DNA from: Hirundichthys speculiger
Taxonomy: Eukaryota; Chordata; Actinopteri; Beloniformes; Exocoetidae
Assembly: GCA_018398805.1 (NCBI GenBank)
Contig: JAGFBZ010000814.1
Location: forward strand, 1,116,001-1,180,000
Length of the DNA stretch: 64,000 nucleotides
Direction: 5' to 3'
In this document: piece after piece, positions 13,040 to 26,007 of the stretch
How the letters are laid out: every line of letters begins with the position of its first letter
Numbering within the stretch: the stretch's first letter is position 1
Translations under genes and position numbers: made by a program
The notes under the pieces: model-generated
Seen by the model: the letters and a program-made list of their open reading frames with translations, nothing else
What the model was told of the DNA's origin: nothing
The model's database searches: none

Positions 13040-15085
13040 GTCAAAAAGTATGACCACCTCAGGGCAAAAGTGTTTGTTAGCAACAGGGTTTAATAAGGCA
13101 GCGCTATAATGATTTTGCTTTAAGTTCTCCATCCTCCAAAAAGAGTATCTATCATTATCATGACTACGCAGTGTGACTGTATCAATGTTCATATATGGTG
13201 GGGTTTTTTCAAGTAAATGAACAAAATAATGGAAAATGTAAAAACAAATCAGCTTTATAATAAAAGAAACTACACACACAAACACAAACACACACAGATG
13301 AAAAATGTTTTAAACCGATAGATTCGGTAGCTGCTGCAGCTTCAGGGACTGGCGGCTTGAGATAACACTGATAATCAAGAGTGATGCTGCCAATCAATTC
13401 ACAGAAGATCCAATAATATATTATCCAATATAGCATCTTAAATCCTTGCCACTCAAAAATATGTTGAGTTGCTGTCATTTTTCTTTGTTCCATGGCCTTT
13501 ACGTTATAATAACGCTCATAATTTGACACTATTTTGGTGTCATCATTGAACATACATACATTATACATGTACACTTACAGTATAAGACTCTTAAAGGAGA
13601 GCTGACATGGGAGAAGAAGCAGTTTTAACTGACCATGCTAAAACCATTCAGGTTACTACACACGGCACACTAATATCGGCATACTATAAGAACGGATGGG
13701 TTCAACAGTGGCATAATGAAGCTGTGTGAAAAAAAATCTCAATGCATTCTCTCATTCTCAATGTTTTAATAGCACTTTATTCAAGAGTTATTTGTATTAT
13801 CTATCCTAATTTGACAAAACATACAACGTTTGTGTAACATTTCTGGCAGACTTTTTGATGCATTCAATGTCTGACTCTCCTGCTTCTTGACATAAATGCA
13901 TATGTATTCTGCACACTCTCTCCCTCTCTGTTACATAAAACACACACACACACACACACAGTATTGGTGTCATCTTTGAGCGATATGGTTCCCTGCTGTC
14001 GTCTGGCTGTCATAACCCCATCGTTGGGCCTGCTGTTTGAGAGAAAAGCCCGCATTTAGACAGATTAAAAAGTCCATGTCCAGCTGTCTCCATCAGTCCC
14101 TGTGCTGTCTCTTTGATGGTCCCACCAGATACACCCCCTGCTCTACTGTATCCCTCCATCTCTTTCTCTCTATCCTACATGCATCTCATTTGATCTGGAT
14201 GCACTGGCTCCTCTGGCACTGTGTACTCTCTGCCCATTCTCCCTCTCATCTTTATTTTTGATGCCATTTCCTTGTAAGACTATAATTTAGTGCTTGAAGC
14301 AAGGAATGGCTGTCACACTGGTTTTAGCTGTTGAATTAGATTAAGCGGAGCACAATAAATGCTGGTGGGGATGAGTTGGCTTTTCTCAGCAGCGTGTCAC
14401 TGTAAGCCTTTTTTCCTTTAAACACTGCAGGGATGCAGTTGCGGTGTAGCTTTCAAGGTGCAGAGAGAGAGGTGGAGAGCTAAACTGTTCTCCTCTGTTT
14501 CACCTATGGCACATCAACACTTACATGAAAGCTGATACAAGATTAAGTTCGCTGCGAAACAACGGGAATATGGTATGTCGTGTTACTGAAACAGTTCATT
14601 GCAAATGAGTGCTGAAAGTGCTGCTCTGCATCAAATTAAGAGGTTCCAAAACACGGCAAAGATTTTGCAATTTGTTATTTAAAACTCTGCCTGAAATCCT
14701 ATTGGATTGGACATGGCGGCTCAGCTGCGAGTGTGTATTCACATGTGTCTGCTTCTATAGATCTGAGCACTGAAGCGTACATGAAACCATAACTGTACGT
14801 GTAGTCCGAATACGATTGTGTCTGTGAGATAGAGGGAGAGTGATACAGAGAGACCCCTTTTAGTATCTCTGGCCTGAGGGTGAACTCCCAGCGATGTCAG
14901 AGAGTGTAATAATGGTCCTGTATCTCCCCCCTCTGTCCCATCGTCCTTTTCATTTATCCTCTCTTCCTCAAGCCTTCCTCATGCTGTCATGTATCACGTT
15001 TTAGCCACATTAACGCACCGCTCATGTAGAGCAGCTTTGAAGAACGGCAGATTTTTCAGATATTTCCACACAGACCAAGCATGTG
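13040..15085. other. Gene-free sequence
   Basis: May begin with more decayed hAT sequence, but I could not establish that. (CA)n tracts occur at about 13272-13296 and 13940-13960. No exon supported. Confidence 0.4.
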
Positions 15086-15086
15086 A

Positions 15087-15140
15087 AATGAAAAATACTT
15101 TATTAATCCCAGAAGGGAAAATTCAACATTGTAGTTCTAT
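15087..15140 (-). mobile_element. Non-LTR retrotransposon 3' tail
   Basis: Contains ACTTTATTAATCCCAGAAGG, the fish LINE/SINE tail motif also seen at 7410-7440. Only the terminal few dozen bases are recognisable. Confidence 0.5.
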
Positions 15141-15144
15141 TGTT

Positions 15145-18100
15145 CGTGTGTTCTATTTTGTAATTAAAAACGAAAAACAACTGAAATCTTCTTCCAATTC
15201 CCCATACAGATATTACGTATGTTGTAGGCCCCATAGTATTTTTTATTTGTTTCTTTTTCATTAGTTGCTTATCTAGAGTATAGCTAATCCATGACAGACA
15301 ACTGTGCTCTTCAGATTTAAGGCCCCTGTACTGATTATATTACAAAGGAAATAAACTCAACTGGTCCTTATAACAAAACAAGAGTCAATATTTTAGTACC
15401 AGTAAAGGCCTGTATGTTGATTGCAGTATATCAGCACAAACTTTTGTAAGTGATATCAGTGTGACAAATTTGACATTTCCCTTTCATTCATAGGCTTACT
15501 GTGAGCCCATAGATATTCCGATATGGGATAATGTGAAATTTGAGTATATTGACTACACTCCAAGATTTTTCTGCCAAACTTTGCTGAAGAATGATTTCCC
15601 TGAGAGATACTGGAAACAATAAAAGCCTGGAATCTGATACAATCGAGTCTGCCAGAAACAACAACTCCTCAGTGAGAGATTTAAAGACCTTTTCCCACCT
15701 GTTATGAATGGGCAAAGAGACAGGAGAATAATTTCCTGACAAACAGCTGGACAGACAGACAAACCGACCACCATCAGCTTCACTGTTAACTCCCCCATCA
15801 ACAACTAGTCCAGACGGGTCGTCCACATGTGAGGGCGGTGAGATGGAGGAATGTAGGAGAAGCGTCAAGTGCACAGGAATGAGGCTTCTCCTGTCTACGC
15901 CCTAATGGTCCAAATGAGGCTGGGAAAGAGGATGGAGAGGGGGAGGGGAATATGAGGTGGAGCTGAGACTGAGGGACAGGGAGTGGGGATGCGGCAGGGC
16001 TGGGCTGAAGGGGTCTGAGTCTGTAGACGCAGGCAGACCAGGCCTCTGTGACTCAGACTCAACACCATATGAGCTGGCAGCTTGTCACATCCCAGCCCAT
16101 CACTGAACAACGAGATCGCCGAGCCTTTTTCTCCACAGAGCAGCACCCAATCACTTCAAATGGACACACATGTGGTTTGGAGGATTTAATTATTTTGCAG
16201 AAATGCCTGTGTAGGTAGATGCACATTTTTAAAGTACACCAGGGTGCTATGACCAGTGGATTGGCTTGAATGAATCTTTTATGTTAAAGTGAGAAAACAA
16301 ACAGAAAGAGGATCCAAAATATCCAAAAGCTACAATAGCTTTTTTTTTTTTTTTTTAAGCTGTGTGACATAATCCACATTCATTTATACTTGTAGTGCAT
16401 TTATTTGAACTGCTCTGCAGTTCGACAGTGGTGATGTGGATGTATATCTCCTTTTGCTAATCAATAGAATTGTTCTTGACCAACCTGGCAAACTCCCTTA
16501 TTACAATTAGCATGCTGAAAGATCTTAAATCCATGGCCAACAAGTCTTTTTTTTCATACTGAACTAAAATTCTGAGGCTAAAATGTGACAGAGAAAATAA
16601 ACCAAGAGTCACAGAAAGAAGCTTAGAGGGCTAATCCCAGCTTCCAGTCAGCTAAAGTATATCTACTGGACAGCCACTACTGTCACAAAACCCTTTTCAG
16701 CCAAGGCAGTCTGAGGGCTGCTTTGAAGCAGGTACCAAATCTGGGCCAGTTCTTTACACTTATTCACACAGTTATTCTCAACTGATCAAAGATCACCAGC
16801 TCCAAAGCATCAGCTTGCTGTCTTGATGATAGATTTCGAGTTGGGGGCCGGTTGTTGTATTTATGAAATCAAAATGCTTCTTACTTTCTGCTTCATATTG
16901 TTCTTTTTTGCATTATCGTGATCCGTGACCCACCACCTCAAAGATACACAGACTGCAGTGTTATTATAGTGAGCTGTTTTTGTCGTGTTTTGTAATTTTC
17001 TGTTGATGAAATGCTTCAACCTCTTTTTAGTAACAGAGTACGTATTTACCTGTAATGAAGCAACAAATGTGGCAGTTTTCTGTCATGGCTGTAGGCAATA
17101 GGAAAAATAATTGTCACAAAATAAATTAAGTAACAACAGTTTTCTTAAGTGTGATTTTAATATAAACTCTAAATACATCAGTCAGCCATGATGGCTAGAA
17201 CTGGAAAATAATATTGAAGGTTGATGATAACTGGAATTTTATTTCATATAACCACAAACATCATTTTGAAAGCACATATAAAATGATGTGAAAAAAAAAT
17301 TCAACAAACAATAAGAGAACAAAAAAAAAACTACTACGTCATTATGAGGGTGGAAGTCAGACTGTGTTTGTGTGCAAATGTGTATTTTAGAAGTTATTGT
17401 ACGTAAACAACAATTGTTGTCACGGCTCTTTTTTTTTTCAGGAAATCACACACTGTTTACACTGTCATCTCCAACATATACTTCAATGTCTCTCATTGGA
17501 AGATTCATGCCAATTAAAGTCCTGTAGCTCAAAATAGAAAACTATTATTAAGCTGGCAGGAAACAGTGATCCGGTATGAAAATTAGTTCTGTATTATTAA
17601 TGAAATGAGTGCAGAACGTGCAATTTACTCTCACATTTAGTTATTCAGTGGAGTCTGGGCGTCTCGCTCAGAGGCACTTTATAAGGTAAACACACAGCAT
17701 TTTACAGGAAACTAATTGAAAAATCTATTCAGGCTCTCAACAGTTATTTCTAAATTAAGTGAAAGGGATTATGAGTGATTTTATTCATCTAATTAACTGA
17801 ATTCAAATACTGTTAAATCCCCCAAATACCTTTTTTCAGAAACAAAATTATGAGACACCTTAAAATAAAAGAGCAGGATGAATGGTCATGAGCTGGATAT
17901 ATTTTTGAGCATGTGAGTGTGTGTGTGGGTACCAGAAATGCTGCAGATTTAAAAACACAAAACAAGAAAACATTCCCAGTATTTTTCTGTGGAATATTTC
18001 TTACATAAATCCACAACCTAATTCAACACGGAGAAGCAGCATCTCGGAGCAAACTAAACTGAAACCAAAGTGAAGCTAAAAACCTGGCTTTGAGGAGCTC

Positions 18101-21100
18101 ATAAGGTTCTCTTATGTCTATTCACCTCAGGGAAGGTTGACTTGCAACAACCAGAGGAATTCAATCCCCAGTAAGAATAGCATTATATCTAAATACATTA
18201 AAAAAAATAGTTTACTGCTTTATTTCATTTCCTGACTGACTACATCTCACTGTTTGTTCTTTTTCTGCTACTCAGATCATGTGATCCGCACACAGGTGAG
18301 TGCGTGAATTGTCACCAGGTAAAGCTATCAGTCTGCCTGAATTGGCAGGAATTACACCAGCTTTCCACTCTAAACAAGCTAGAGTTACAGCTCGGATATT
18401 GTATCTTCACTAACAGCAAACTGAATCCTCAATGCTACTCTGTCTGTCCCACATTAATGCCTCCTCTCTCCTGTACTTCCTTTATGCATTCTGGTCAGTC
18501 ACGTCTCTGGTTTCTTCCTGTTTTTCTCGCTCACCATTTGCCTGAGAGGGTCCATGTAAAATAAACAGTTAGATGAATAAAATTCAGTTTTTCAACTTTT
18601 CTATCTGTACTTTTACATCTTTCAGAATATTTGTATCATCTGGAAAAGAAGCTGAATAAGTTTTAAATTCAGTGTCAGCCCCGACCGCAGTCAGGACTAC
18701 CAAATGTTTGTCAGTGTGATAGTTAAATATGCAGGACTTTACAGGTAAGTAGATAAAGTCAAAATCAAGTTTAAGTTCAAAATGAATGTGGCCTGAAAAC
18801 CTTTCCCAGTTTCACTGTCCTTGCAAAGTTTTATTAGACACATATGTATCACTTAAAGTGGCCATATTATACTTTGCTATATTTTATTGTGATTATTTGC
18901 CATGTGTTACTATTGGTGAATCATCATCTTAGATGTGACTGGAGAACCAAAAAGCAAAGTAAACATATGTTGAAGCATTTCTATGCTTAATTGTGTATTA
19001 TACATCATTATTATGTAGTACAATTATATAATACTCCTGTGTTTTTCAGGGCACGAAGAAGACTTGCTTCTGAAGGGTTTTTTTTTTCTTTTTTTTTACA
19101 TCAGCTCTCTATTACGTCACAGGTCTGTATTGCATTAGCCGCCAGCATCTGCGTACACTTTAATGCAAACCGTGACTACAGTTATCAAGACTTACGCTTT
19201 TATGGCTCGACAGAACAAAAAAAAAGTCTCTTCTGTTCATCTCATGCAAAAAAAAAAAAAAAAAAAAAAATCTATTTCACTAATCGTTACACCAAGACAG
19301 TCTTGACTGTTGGCAAATATGGAGTGAAAGGCAGTTTGGCAACGGAATTGTTATCTTTTCTAGTTCTTTGCTGCAGACTTGCACTGACTCAGTTGGCATT
19401 GTAACATGTCTGTATGCAAAATATATATATTTAGACGGCGAGTGACTGAAAAGCAACATAACAATGTTACATAACAGCAGGTAAAAAACGTAGTATTTAC
19501 TCTATAGATGTCAGTTCTGGCTCAAACATGTATGAAAATGTATCCAAGTAACATGTTGATGTTTTAGTAACATGTTTAACTGGCAGCAGGAGTTCATGGT
19601 CCAGCTTTGCCAGTCTGAAGGTCTTCAAGAATTCGACCAGTCCGAGAACACTTGAATCAAACTGCTCATTTTCATTTTGGAGCCTCTCCTTTTGATTTGT
19701 GGTCATAGTCACTCTGAAATGATTACAGGCTTTCGCAATTATGCTGGGTCTAATCTACTCTGGAGGCATTTGTGATTAAGATTAGATGTCTGAAAATTAG
19801 AATAATATGGCAATTAAGGTGTATTCCAGGATCTTCTCAGTGATTATCATATAAAATGGCCACCAATTAGAAAACACAAAAATGTTCCATTAAGGGTCCA
19901 GTATCACTGTCCGCATCGTGCAAGGATTACATCACTTTTAGATCAATTTATGCTGCATATGTTCTTCAAACTAAAAGCAACTGCTGTCATGGTAACTTAG
20001 CACTGCTGTGTCTTTCAGCCTCCACACATCATCACCTTTGAATCTCTATCATTGCTCATGGAAACTCTGTAGTGATGGACTTTATTTTTAAAGTACTTAC
20101 TCCCTTAAAAAAAAAAAAAAACAGTTTCTGATAACTCTAAATTTCATATTGAGATTTTTATTTGTCTCATGGGATTTTCCATTGAATTTCTTGGATGTTA
20201 TGTCAGACTAAAACACGCTTAAAAGTGTACGCTGTTCAGGGGTCAAGATAACTTATGTATCCCTAAAGGGCATTTAGCTTCACTGTTTACTCTGATAAAG
20301 AATTGAAAATAAGTTTCAAATCTGTGTGTTTTCTTTTAACCGAAGTGTCTCAGAGTCATGAACACACACACACACACACACACACATTAGACTTCATGGA
20401 GGATGTGATGAAGTTATCCAAAAAAGCAGAGGACAAAGAACAAAGTGATGAAAAGAACAAGAGGAAATGAGTACAGTACAGCAGAAAAAAAGAGGTGTCC
20501 GTGTCTTTCATTTTGCAAACAAACAAAAAGTAAACACCAGTGGAGGAAACCCTGTGACACTAGATGCTGCTGATGGCTCCTCCACCTGCCCACTTAGGTT
20601 TCCCAAGAGACCATTCTGTCAGCCACTGGACAAAAGCAGCGCAAAAAACCAACACCTCTCTTTCCCCTAAGGGACTAAGAGACAAAAGAGAAGGGAAAAA
20701 AATGATACAGCGCCTTTGTTTGCTGAGATTAAAACATGTTGCGTTCCCTGCCTGCCTCCCATCCTCTCTCTCCAGCAGTATCTCTACCAGGCCAGAGGTG
20801 CACTGTAACTGTCAGTGAACTCTCTCTCTATTCTTGGACGCTCATAAAATCCACCTTATTATTTCTGTGTTTGCTATTGTCTCAGTGTCATTGTTGTGTG
20901 TCTTGTGACGTCATGATTAGCTGATCAGACTTGGCGCAGGATGAATGAACGGGCCTGTGCTTTTTCTCTGCCTCCCCTGTGATATGGGTATAGGGTTGGT
21001 GATGTGACTAGACTTGTGCCCCAGCCTGATTGTTAATGAAACACAATAGCTTGTTAAAAAAAAAAAAAAGAAGACAATTAAAAAAAATCCAGTCTAACCC

Positions 21101-21580
21101 TTTCATATAGGGAATCTGACTCTGGTAATAACAGCCCAGGAATTCACATTCAGACAAAACTGATGCCATGCTGCTGTGTCAAAGAGAGGTTTGCTTAAAA
21201 AGGTGAACTGAATGAACGCAATACTTCTGAGTGTACATGCCTGATAAACTGAGCAACCTTCACTCCCACTGAGCAACACCTATGCAGTTCCCATGGCTGT
21301 TACTCCACAAAATTAATGGTTGATGTGTGGAAGCACACGTAACAAATCCCACTTATCTGTCACTGCAGTGGTGGCAGGAAGGGTGGCCCCAAGATACACT
21401 GTCACTAAAAGGGGTTTCTGGCAATCTGGCGACCACAGCAGGAGGTCTTACTTGCATCAAGTACTGTGGGAATCAGACCACTTACGGTACTTTCTCTGTC
21501 CTCAGAGAAAAAACTCACAAATAATGTTCATCACTGTACACGAAGAAAAATACACACACACAGACAGACGTATGTGTATA
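15145..21580. other. Gene-free sequence
   Basis: Single-copy-looking AT-rich sequence with poly-A runs (19249-19270, 20107-20121, 21056-21069) and a (CA)n tract at about 20365-20385. No exon, RNA gene or element boundary recognised. Confidence 0.45.
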
Positions 21581-21582
21581 CA

Positions 21583-21935
21583 CAGTGTTGTGAAAAAGTA
21601 TTTGCCCCCTTCCTCATTCCTGATTAAACATATTATTTTTTCTATAATAGATTATTGTAATTGAAATTGACATGTTAAAGTCACAGCCGTAAAGTATTTG
21701 CTCCCTTCCTGATTTCTTATTCTTTTGCACGCTTGTCACACTTAAATGTTTCAGATCATCAAACAGATTTAAATATTAGACAACGTTAACCCAAGTAAAC
21801 ACGAAATGAGAAATAAGAGGTGATTTTATTTGTTAAGGGGAAAAAAAACTATCCAAACTTACATGGCCTCTGTGAAAAAGTAATTGCTCCATATAAACCT
21901 AATAACGAGCGTTTACAGTTTAGTTGTTACTTTTT
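21583..21935. mobile_element. Tc1-like transposon terminal fragment
   Basis: Begins CAGTGTTGTGAAAAAGTATT and repeats a diverged AAGTATTTGCTCCCTTCC about 105 bp later. It continues with TCACACTTAAATGTTTCAGA and GTGAAAAAGTAATTGCTCC. I recognise these as the terminal region of a widespread teleost Tc1/mariner family. Neither transposase nor the opposite end is present, so this is a truncated and rearranged end. Confidence 0.6.
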
Positions 21936-21939
21936 GCTC

Positions 21940-23430
21940 AAATGCATGCAGTTTCATGTCACCAAATTTGTACATCATCATTATTAATACTGTAATTATT
22001 TTCCCCAATAAACTGTGACAAAGTAATTTAGTGTCTCGGGCTGTTGCTCATGCTTGCTGTATGACCATTTAGGAATTCATGAAATCTCACCAGGTGAATC
22101 TTCAGATGTCACTGCTGTATTTAAGTGCTATTCTACACACTTTTCTCCAATGTTTCCTCCTTCATATAAAATCTAAATTGTTGCCAGATTTATTTCCTGG
22201 CTCATTTTTGACAGTCAGTGTGCCAGCATCTGGAGCCGAGTTGGTTGTTGAAATAGTGCCCATATTTTGGTCACATGGTGTATCATCACCATGCAATGGG
22301 CTCATAGATCCACTCTTGGTCTGACTGACATTGAAGCTGGAATCCGTCATGGATTCTGTAAAGGATCTAGCCAACAAACTTTAAACTTCTGAATGGGGCC
22401 CTGGGCCGGTTTATGGTTGATTTCAGCCAATGCAGACGACGCCTGCATACCGATGTAATGACCTTGATAAATGGGCCACCAATTCATGTCTGCTTACCTT
22501 TAGAGCATTAATAATCATTTTATGGCTCACTATGTTTCAAAGTTGGAAAGAAAAGATTTTGGCACTTCACAGTAGAACTTGTCTATAGAGACCAAAACAG
22601 ATTTCGTACCAGACTGTATAATGTTTTTCTCCTGTAAAGCTGTATGTGAATTAAATTGAAATGGTTTCAGGACTTTTCAAAAGACCTCAAACTCAACAGT
22701 CCTTGATGCACCCTTTTCAGAGTATAGGTTGTTGATATAAGCCTCTTCTCAATCCCCCCCCCCCATCTCTGTCCTATGACACAAACAAAATGGCCAGATA
22801 ATGAGGCAGGGCGAGAAAGTGTAAAGTGGAGGTGTACTGAGGGGACATGTAAGCTGGCCTAATCCTCCTTCACAGCATTTGTTGTGTCATTAGAGCTGTA
22901 AGGGTTGTGGATCCTGTGACACAGGTCCTATTCTCTCATCTCGCCCTCAGCCAGTGCACTGCAGCCACAGCTGCTATAAACCAGGTTTAAAAAAAAAAAA
23001 ATGGGATTGTATGCAAAGACCACAGACCACAGAGGACCTCTCCCCTGGGAATAGTAAAATGTGGTGAAATGTAGTGACAAGAGGGGGGAAAAAAAAAAAA
23101 CCCAGACTCTTCTAGTTTCACTCAGCAGCTTTATTTCTGTGCAGATCTCAGGCAGGTCACACTGTCATTGAGAGACGAGATGTGCTTCGCAGAGTGATGT
23201 GTAAAACTGGAACATGAGAGAAGACCTGGCTACATGAACAAACCAGTAATGATGTAGTAAGGCATCCCCATTTATTAAGTTTATTAATAATAATTAATAT
23301 TTAAGTGACAGAAAGCAGAAAACCAACTGGTTTAGTTAAGTAAATTTATTGAGATGCCTCTATTTAAACTGAATAGTCCAACAGTAAGATGCTCTTATTG
23401 CTGGCACCCCTCAGCAAAATGATCAAATTT
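21940..23430. other. Gene-free sequence
   Basis: A minus-strand frame at 22162-22377 gives a Ser/Thr/Asn-rich peptide of 71 residues with no family I recognise. A C run (22757-22765) and poly-A tracts are present. Nothing else is supported. Confidence 0.4.
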
Positions 23431-23431
23431 A

Positions 23432-23560
23432 AGACTTAATAATAATAATAAGGAATAAGAGGATTTATTGTCATTGAACCAGCGTCCCAGTACAACGAAA
23501 TTGCATTCCAGTACATCATCCAAGAAACATATAAAAAACAACAACAACATTTAGGACATG
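23432..23560 (-). mobile_element. L2-like LINE 3' end
   Basis: An AAT repeat precedes GGATTTATTGTCATTGAACC and AGTACAACGAAATTGCATTC, the 3' terminus typical of fish L2-type non-LTR retrotransposons, in minus orientation. The following GC-rich stretch (to about 23930, with GCGCGCGCGGGGCGC) may belong to the same copy, but no reverse transcriptase frame is recognisable. Confidence 0.5.
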
Positions 23561-23564
23561 GATG

Positions 23565-25640
23565 TCGATGATGACTGAGGCTAAGCAACTAGTGTCGCTC
23601 CGCGCTAACTTAGATTGAAAAGGATAACATTGGGGAAGGAGGGGTGGAGGTTAAAAAAAGAACATCTCCCACTACGTGTCAAAAGGACACGTCGTGAGAG
23701 GGGAAAAAAAAACACCTCAGCACATTTAATTAAGCATGTACAAACTTAACACAGGACATTGATAGAGACATGATGACGGATAACCCAGTTTTGACAGTCT
23801 GTGCGCGCGCGGGGCGCATCGCGCAGTCAGTCCATCGCCACACGGGGGAGAAGGGGGAGGTGCGCAGGGTGGGAGGGGGGGCCAGCGAAGACGTTGAAGT
23901 GGGGGAGGGAGTGCGTGTTGATCAGTGTAGTGGGAGTGCAGTCATGTAGATCCCAGACTTAATATTTTACCAATACATTCTCACTTACATGGAAAATATC
24001 ATTTTGCTGTTAAAAAATAAAATTAAAACATTCTATGTTGCCGTTTCATTCGTATTATATTCTATGGCACACAGTAATACAGAGTACATCATACAGTATA
24101 AAGCACAAATGTTATGCAATGTTTCTGGGAACAGTAATTTCCCAGCAAGATTGGTCATTCAGGTTTTCTAAAAAACTGAATTTTTCAATAAGTCTAAGTC
24201 AAAAACTGAGATAAGATGGCACCATGCAGTATGTAAGGCTGGAGTTTTCCGTAAGTGCCAGGTTAACCCTGACACCTATAGGATTACAAAGGAAGGGGAT
24301 TTTACAATGCAAACAGGAGTTGAACTATATTTTCATTCTCTTTCTGAAGAGAAAGTCTCAGGAACTGCAAACCTACTTTGGCTAACTGTTTTAAGTAACA
24401 TATTCTTATTAAGCGTTAACGAGTCTCTACTTGACTTTGTGCAGCTACTGTACATTCTGTGTATATGTATCGTACCATACAGTGCTGATACGAGGTAGCA
24501 GAGATTTATTCATTTACAACTGTAAACCATACAACTTAGGAGAATGACTAAAATTTATATACAGTACAATATGACAGTACAAACAATGTAGCAATATTGC
24601 TTTTGGCTACAGCTCTTATTGCTGCCTTATAACAATAATAAAATGGCTCAGATGATTAAAAAAATAAGCTTTGATTATATGTCCCTTTGATTCAGGGTAC
24701 TTCGATACACTCAATTTGTGAATATATGTCCAAATACACCAAACCCCATCCATTTGTCTTGCTAATGAGCTGTACCAATTCCACTCAGTCAGTAAAGGTT
24801 CAGCCACACCAAGAAGAAAAACTGACTTTTTCTTCCAAAAAAAGGTGGAGTCCTCATTCCTCATGACAACTATAATATTACCAGAATTTTGGGGATGATT
24901 TGAAAACCATTCAAAATAAAAGTTTAAAAAGCCTGTGTGCCACACTGTTTTCACTGATATACTTTATAGTAAAAGTGCATAAATCTAAATCAAATTTTAT
25001 TGATGTTCTGTCTGTTTCTGACTACAGCTAATTAGACTTAATTGATGCTGTAGGAAACAACGACCCCTCGAAATCATCGGTCTTAGCTATTGACTACCAC
25101 TGAATTAACATGGAGATGAAAAGGGTTCATACATGGCTCATACAAATGTATGAATATAATTCATCCTCAAAAGACAAATCAATTACACTTTTGTTTGGAA
25201 TGATAACTGCAAAAAGGTTACAATGACATTGGAAGATGGACTCGCATATGAACTACAGCTGTGAGATGGCAAATACTTGGCATTGGGATAGGCTGAGCTT
25301 CTACAATGAATATAGATCTGTTGTGTTTGAGAAGATCTGGAATCCTGCCCTGACATTTTTGCCAAAAAATAGCTAGTGTGCTGGGTGTTAACCTTTCACA
25401 TTTTCATCATGTGCAAAATGTAACACTTGTTACGGCCTCAAACACTCAAAACAGCTTATCATGCTAATGTTAACCTGCAGAGTAGTCATCATCCAAATAT
25501 ATTTTAAGACTTTTTTTTTGACATTTCTAAAGCAAAAAATTATAAACCAGTTCTATAAGGCCTGCGAAAAGACAAGAAAAAAAAAAGTTGAGTCTGTCAC
25601 AGAGTACTTAAACACATGGCTGATTTGTCCTTACAGAATG
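23565..25640. other. Gene-free sequence downstream of mfsd3
   Basis: Begins with a CpG-rich stretch (23800-23900), then AT-rich sequence. It lies 3' of the mfsd3 stop codon and its proximal part could hold 3' UTR. No other coding sequence recognised. Confidence 0.4.
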
Positions 25641-25647
25641 GCTGATG

Positions 25648-25653
25648 TTTATT
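25648..25653 (-). promoter_or_regulatory. Candidate mfsd3 polyadenylation signal (AATAAA on minus strand)
   Basis: AATAAA on the minus strand about 150 bp after the mfsd3 stop codon at 25803-25801. Such hexamers arise often by chance in AT-rich DNA, so the assignment rests on position only. Confidence 0.3.
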
Positions 25654-25800
25654 ATTCAAGAGCTCCCATCCTGAAATGCTTTGCTGAAATTAGATTACAT
25701 TTAACAGGACTCAAGAACCTTTGTCATGTCCAATTACTTACAGTAAAACTAATATCTTCTTCTGCACCTGTACTTGCCCTAAATCGGGATTTTTCTGATC

Positions 25801-26007
25801 TCATTTGGGAGGGTCTTTGATTTGGTGCTCCCTGAGAGCACCAGTGAAAGTAGCCGTCCACACATGAAGGGCTGTTCCAGCAGAGAGCGTGAGGAAGAAG
25901 AGAAAGGCAACCTGGAAACCAAACCAATCCACCACGCCTCCAGCCAAAGCGCCAAACATCAGCTTCCCCAGCACTTCTAGAGTCGCCAGGAAGCTGTAGT
26001 GGGTGGC
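25801..26007 (-). CDS. mfsd3: mfsd3 last coding exon
   Basis: Encodes 68 residues and a TGA stop. It starts ATHYSFLATLEVLGKLMFGA, very close to the C terminus of vertebrate MFSD3, an orphan major-facilitator transporter related to the acetyl-CoA transporter family SLC33. It supplies the last two membrane helices (residues about 5-28 and 31-50 of the exon) and a short polar cytoplasmic tail ending KDPPK. The acceptor is CTCCTTTTAG at 26008 and the exon begins in phase 0, following the CAG codon that ends the previous exon. The frame is intact. The tail differs from that of the human protein, which is normal for this region. Confidence 0.93.
   Translation of the reverse strand, partial: ATHYSFLATLEVLGKLMFGALAGGVVDWFGFQVAFLFFLTLSAGTALHVWTATFTGALREHQIKDPPK

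Noticed and set aside
18991..19404. 137-residue plus-strand open frame
   Set aside because: Contains poly-Phe and poly-Lys from T and A runs and resembles nothing known.
22162..22377. Minus-strand Ser/Thr-rich frame that might be an exon of another gene
   Set aside because: No homologue recognised, no convincing splice pair, and surrounded by transposon fragments.
25724..25927. 67-residue minus-strand frame beginning MVWFPGCLSLLP
   Set aside because: It is a shifted frame across the last mfsd3 exon; the family-matching frame is the one ending KDPPK.
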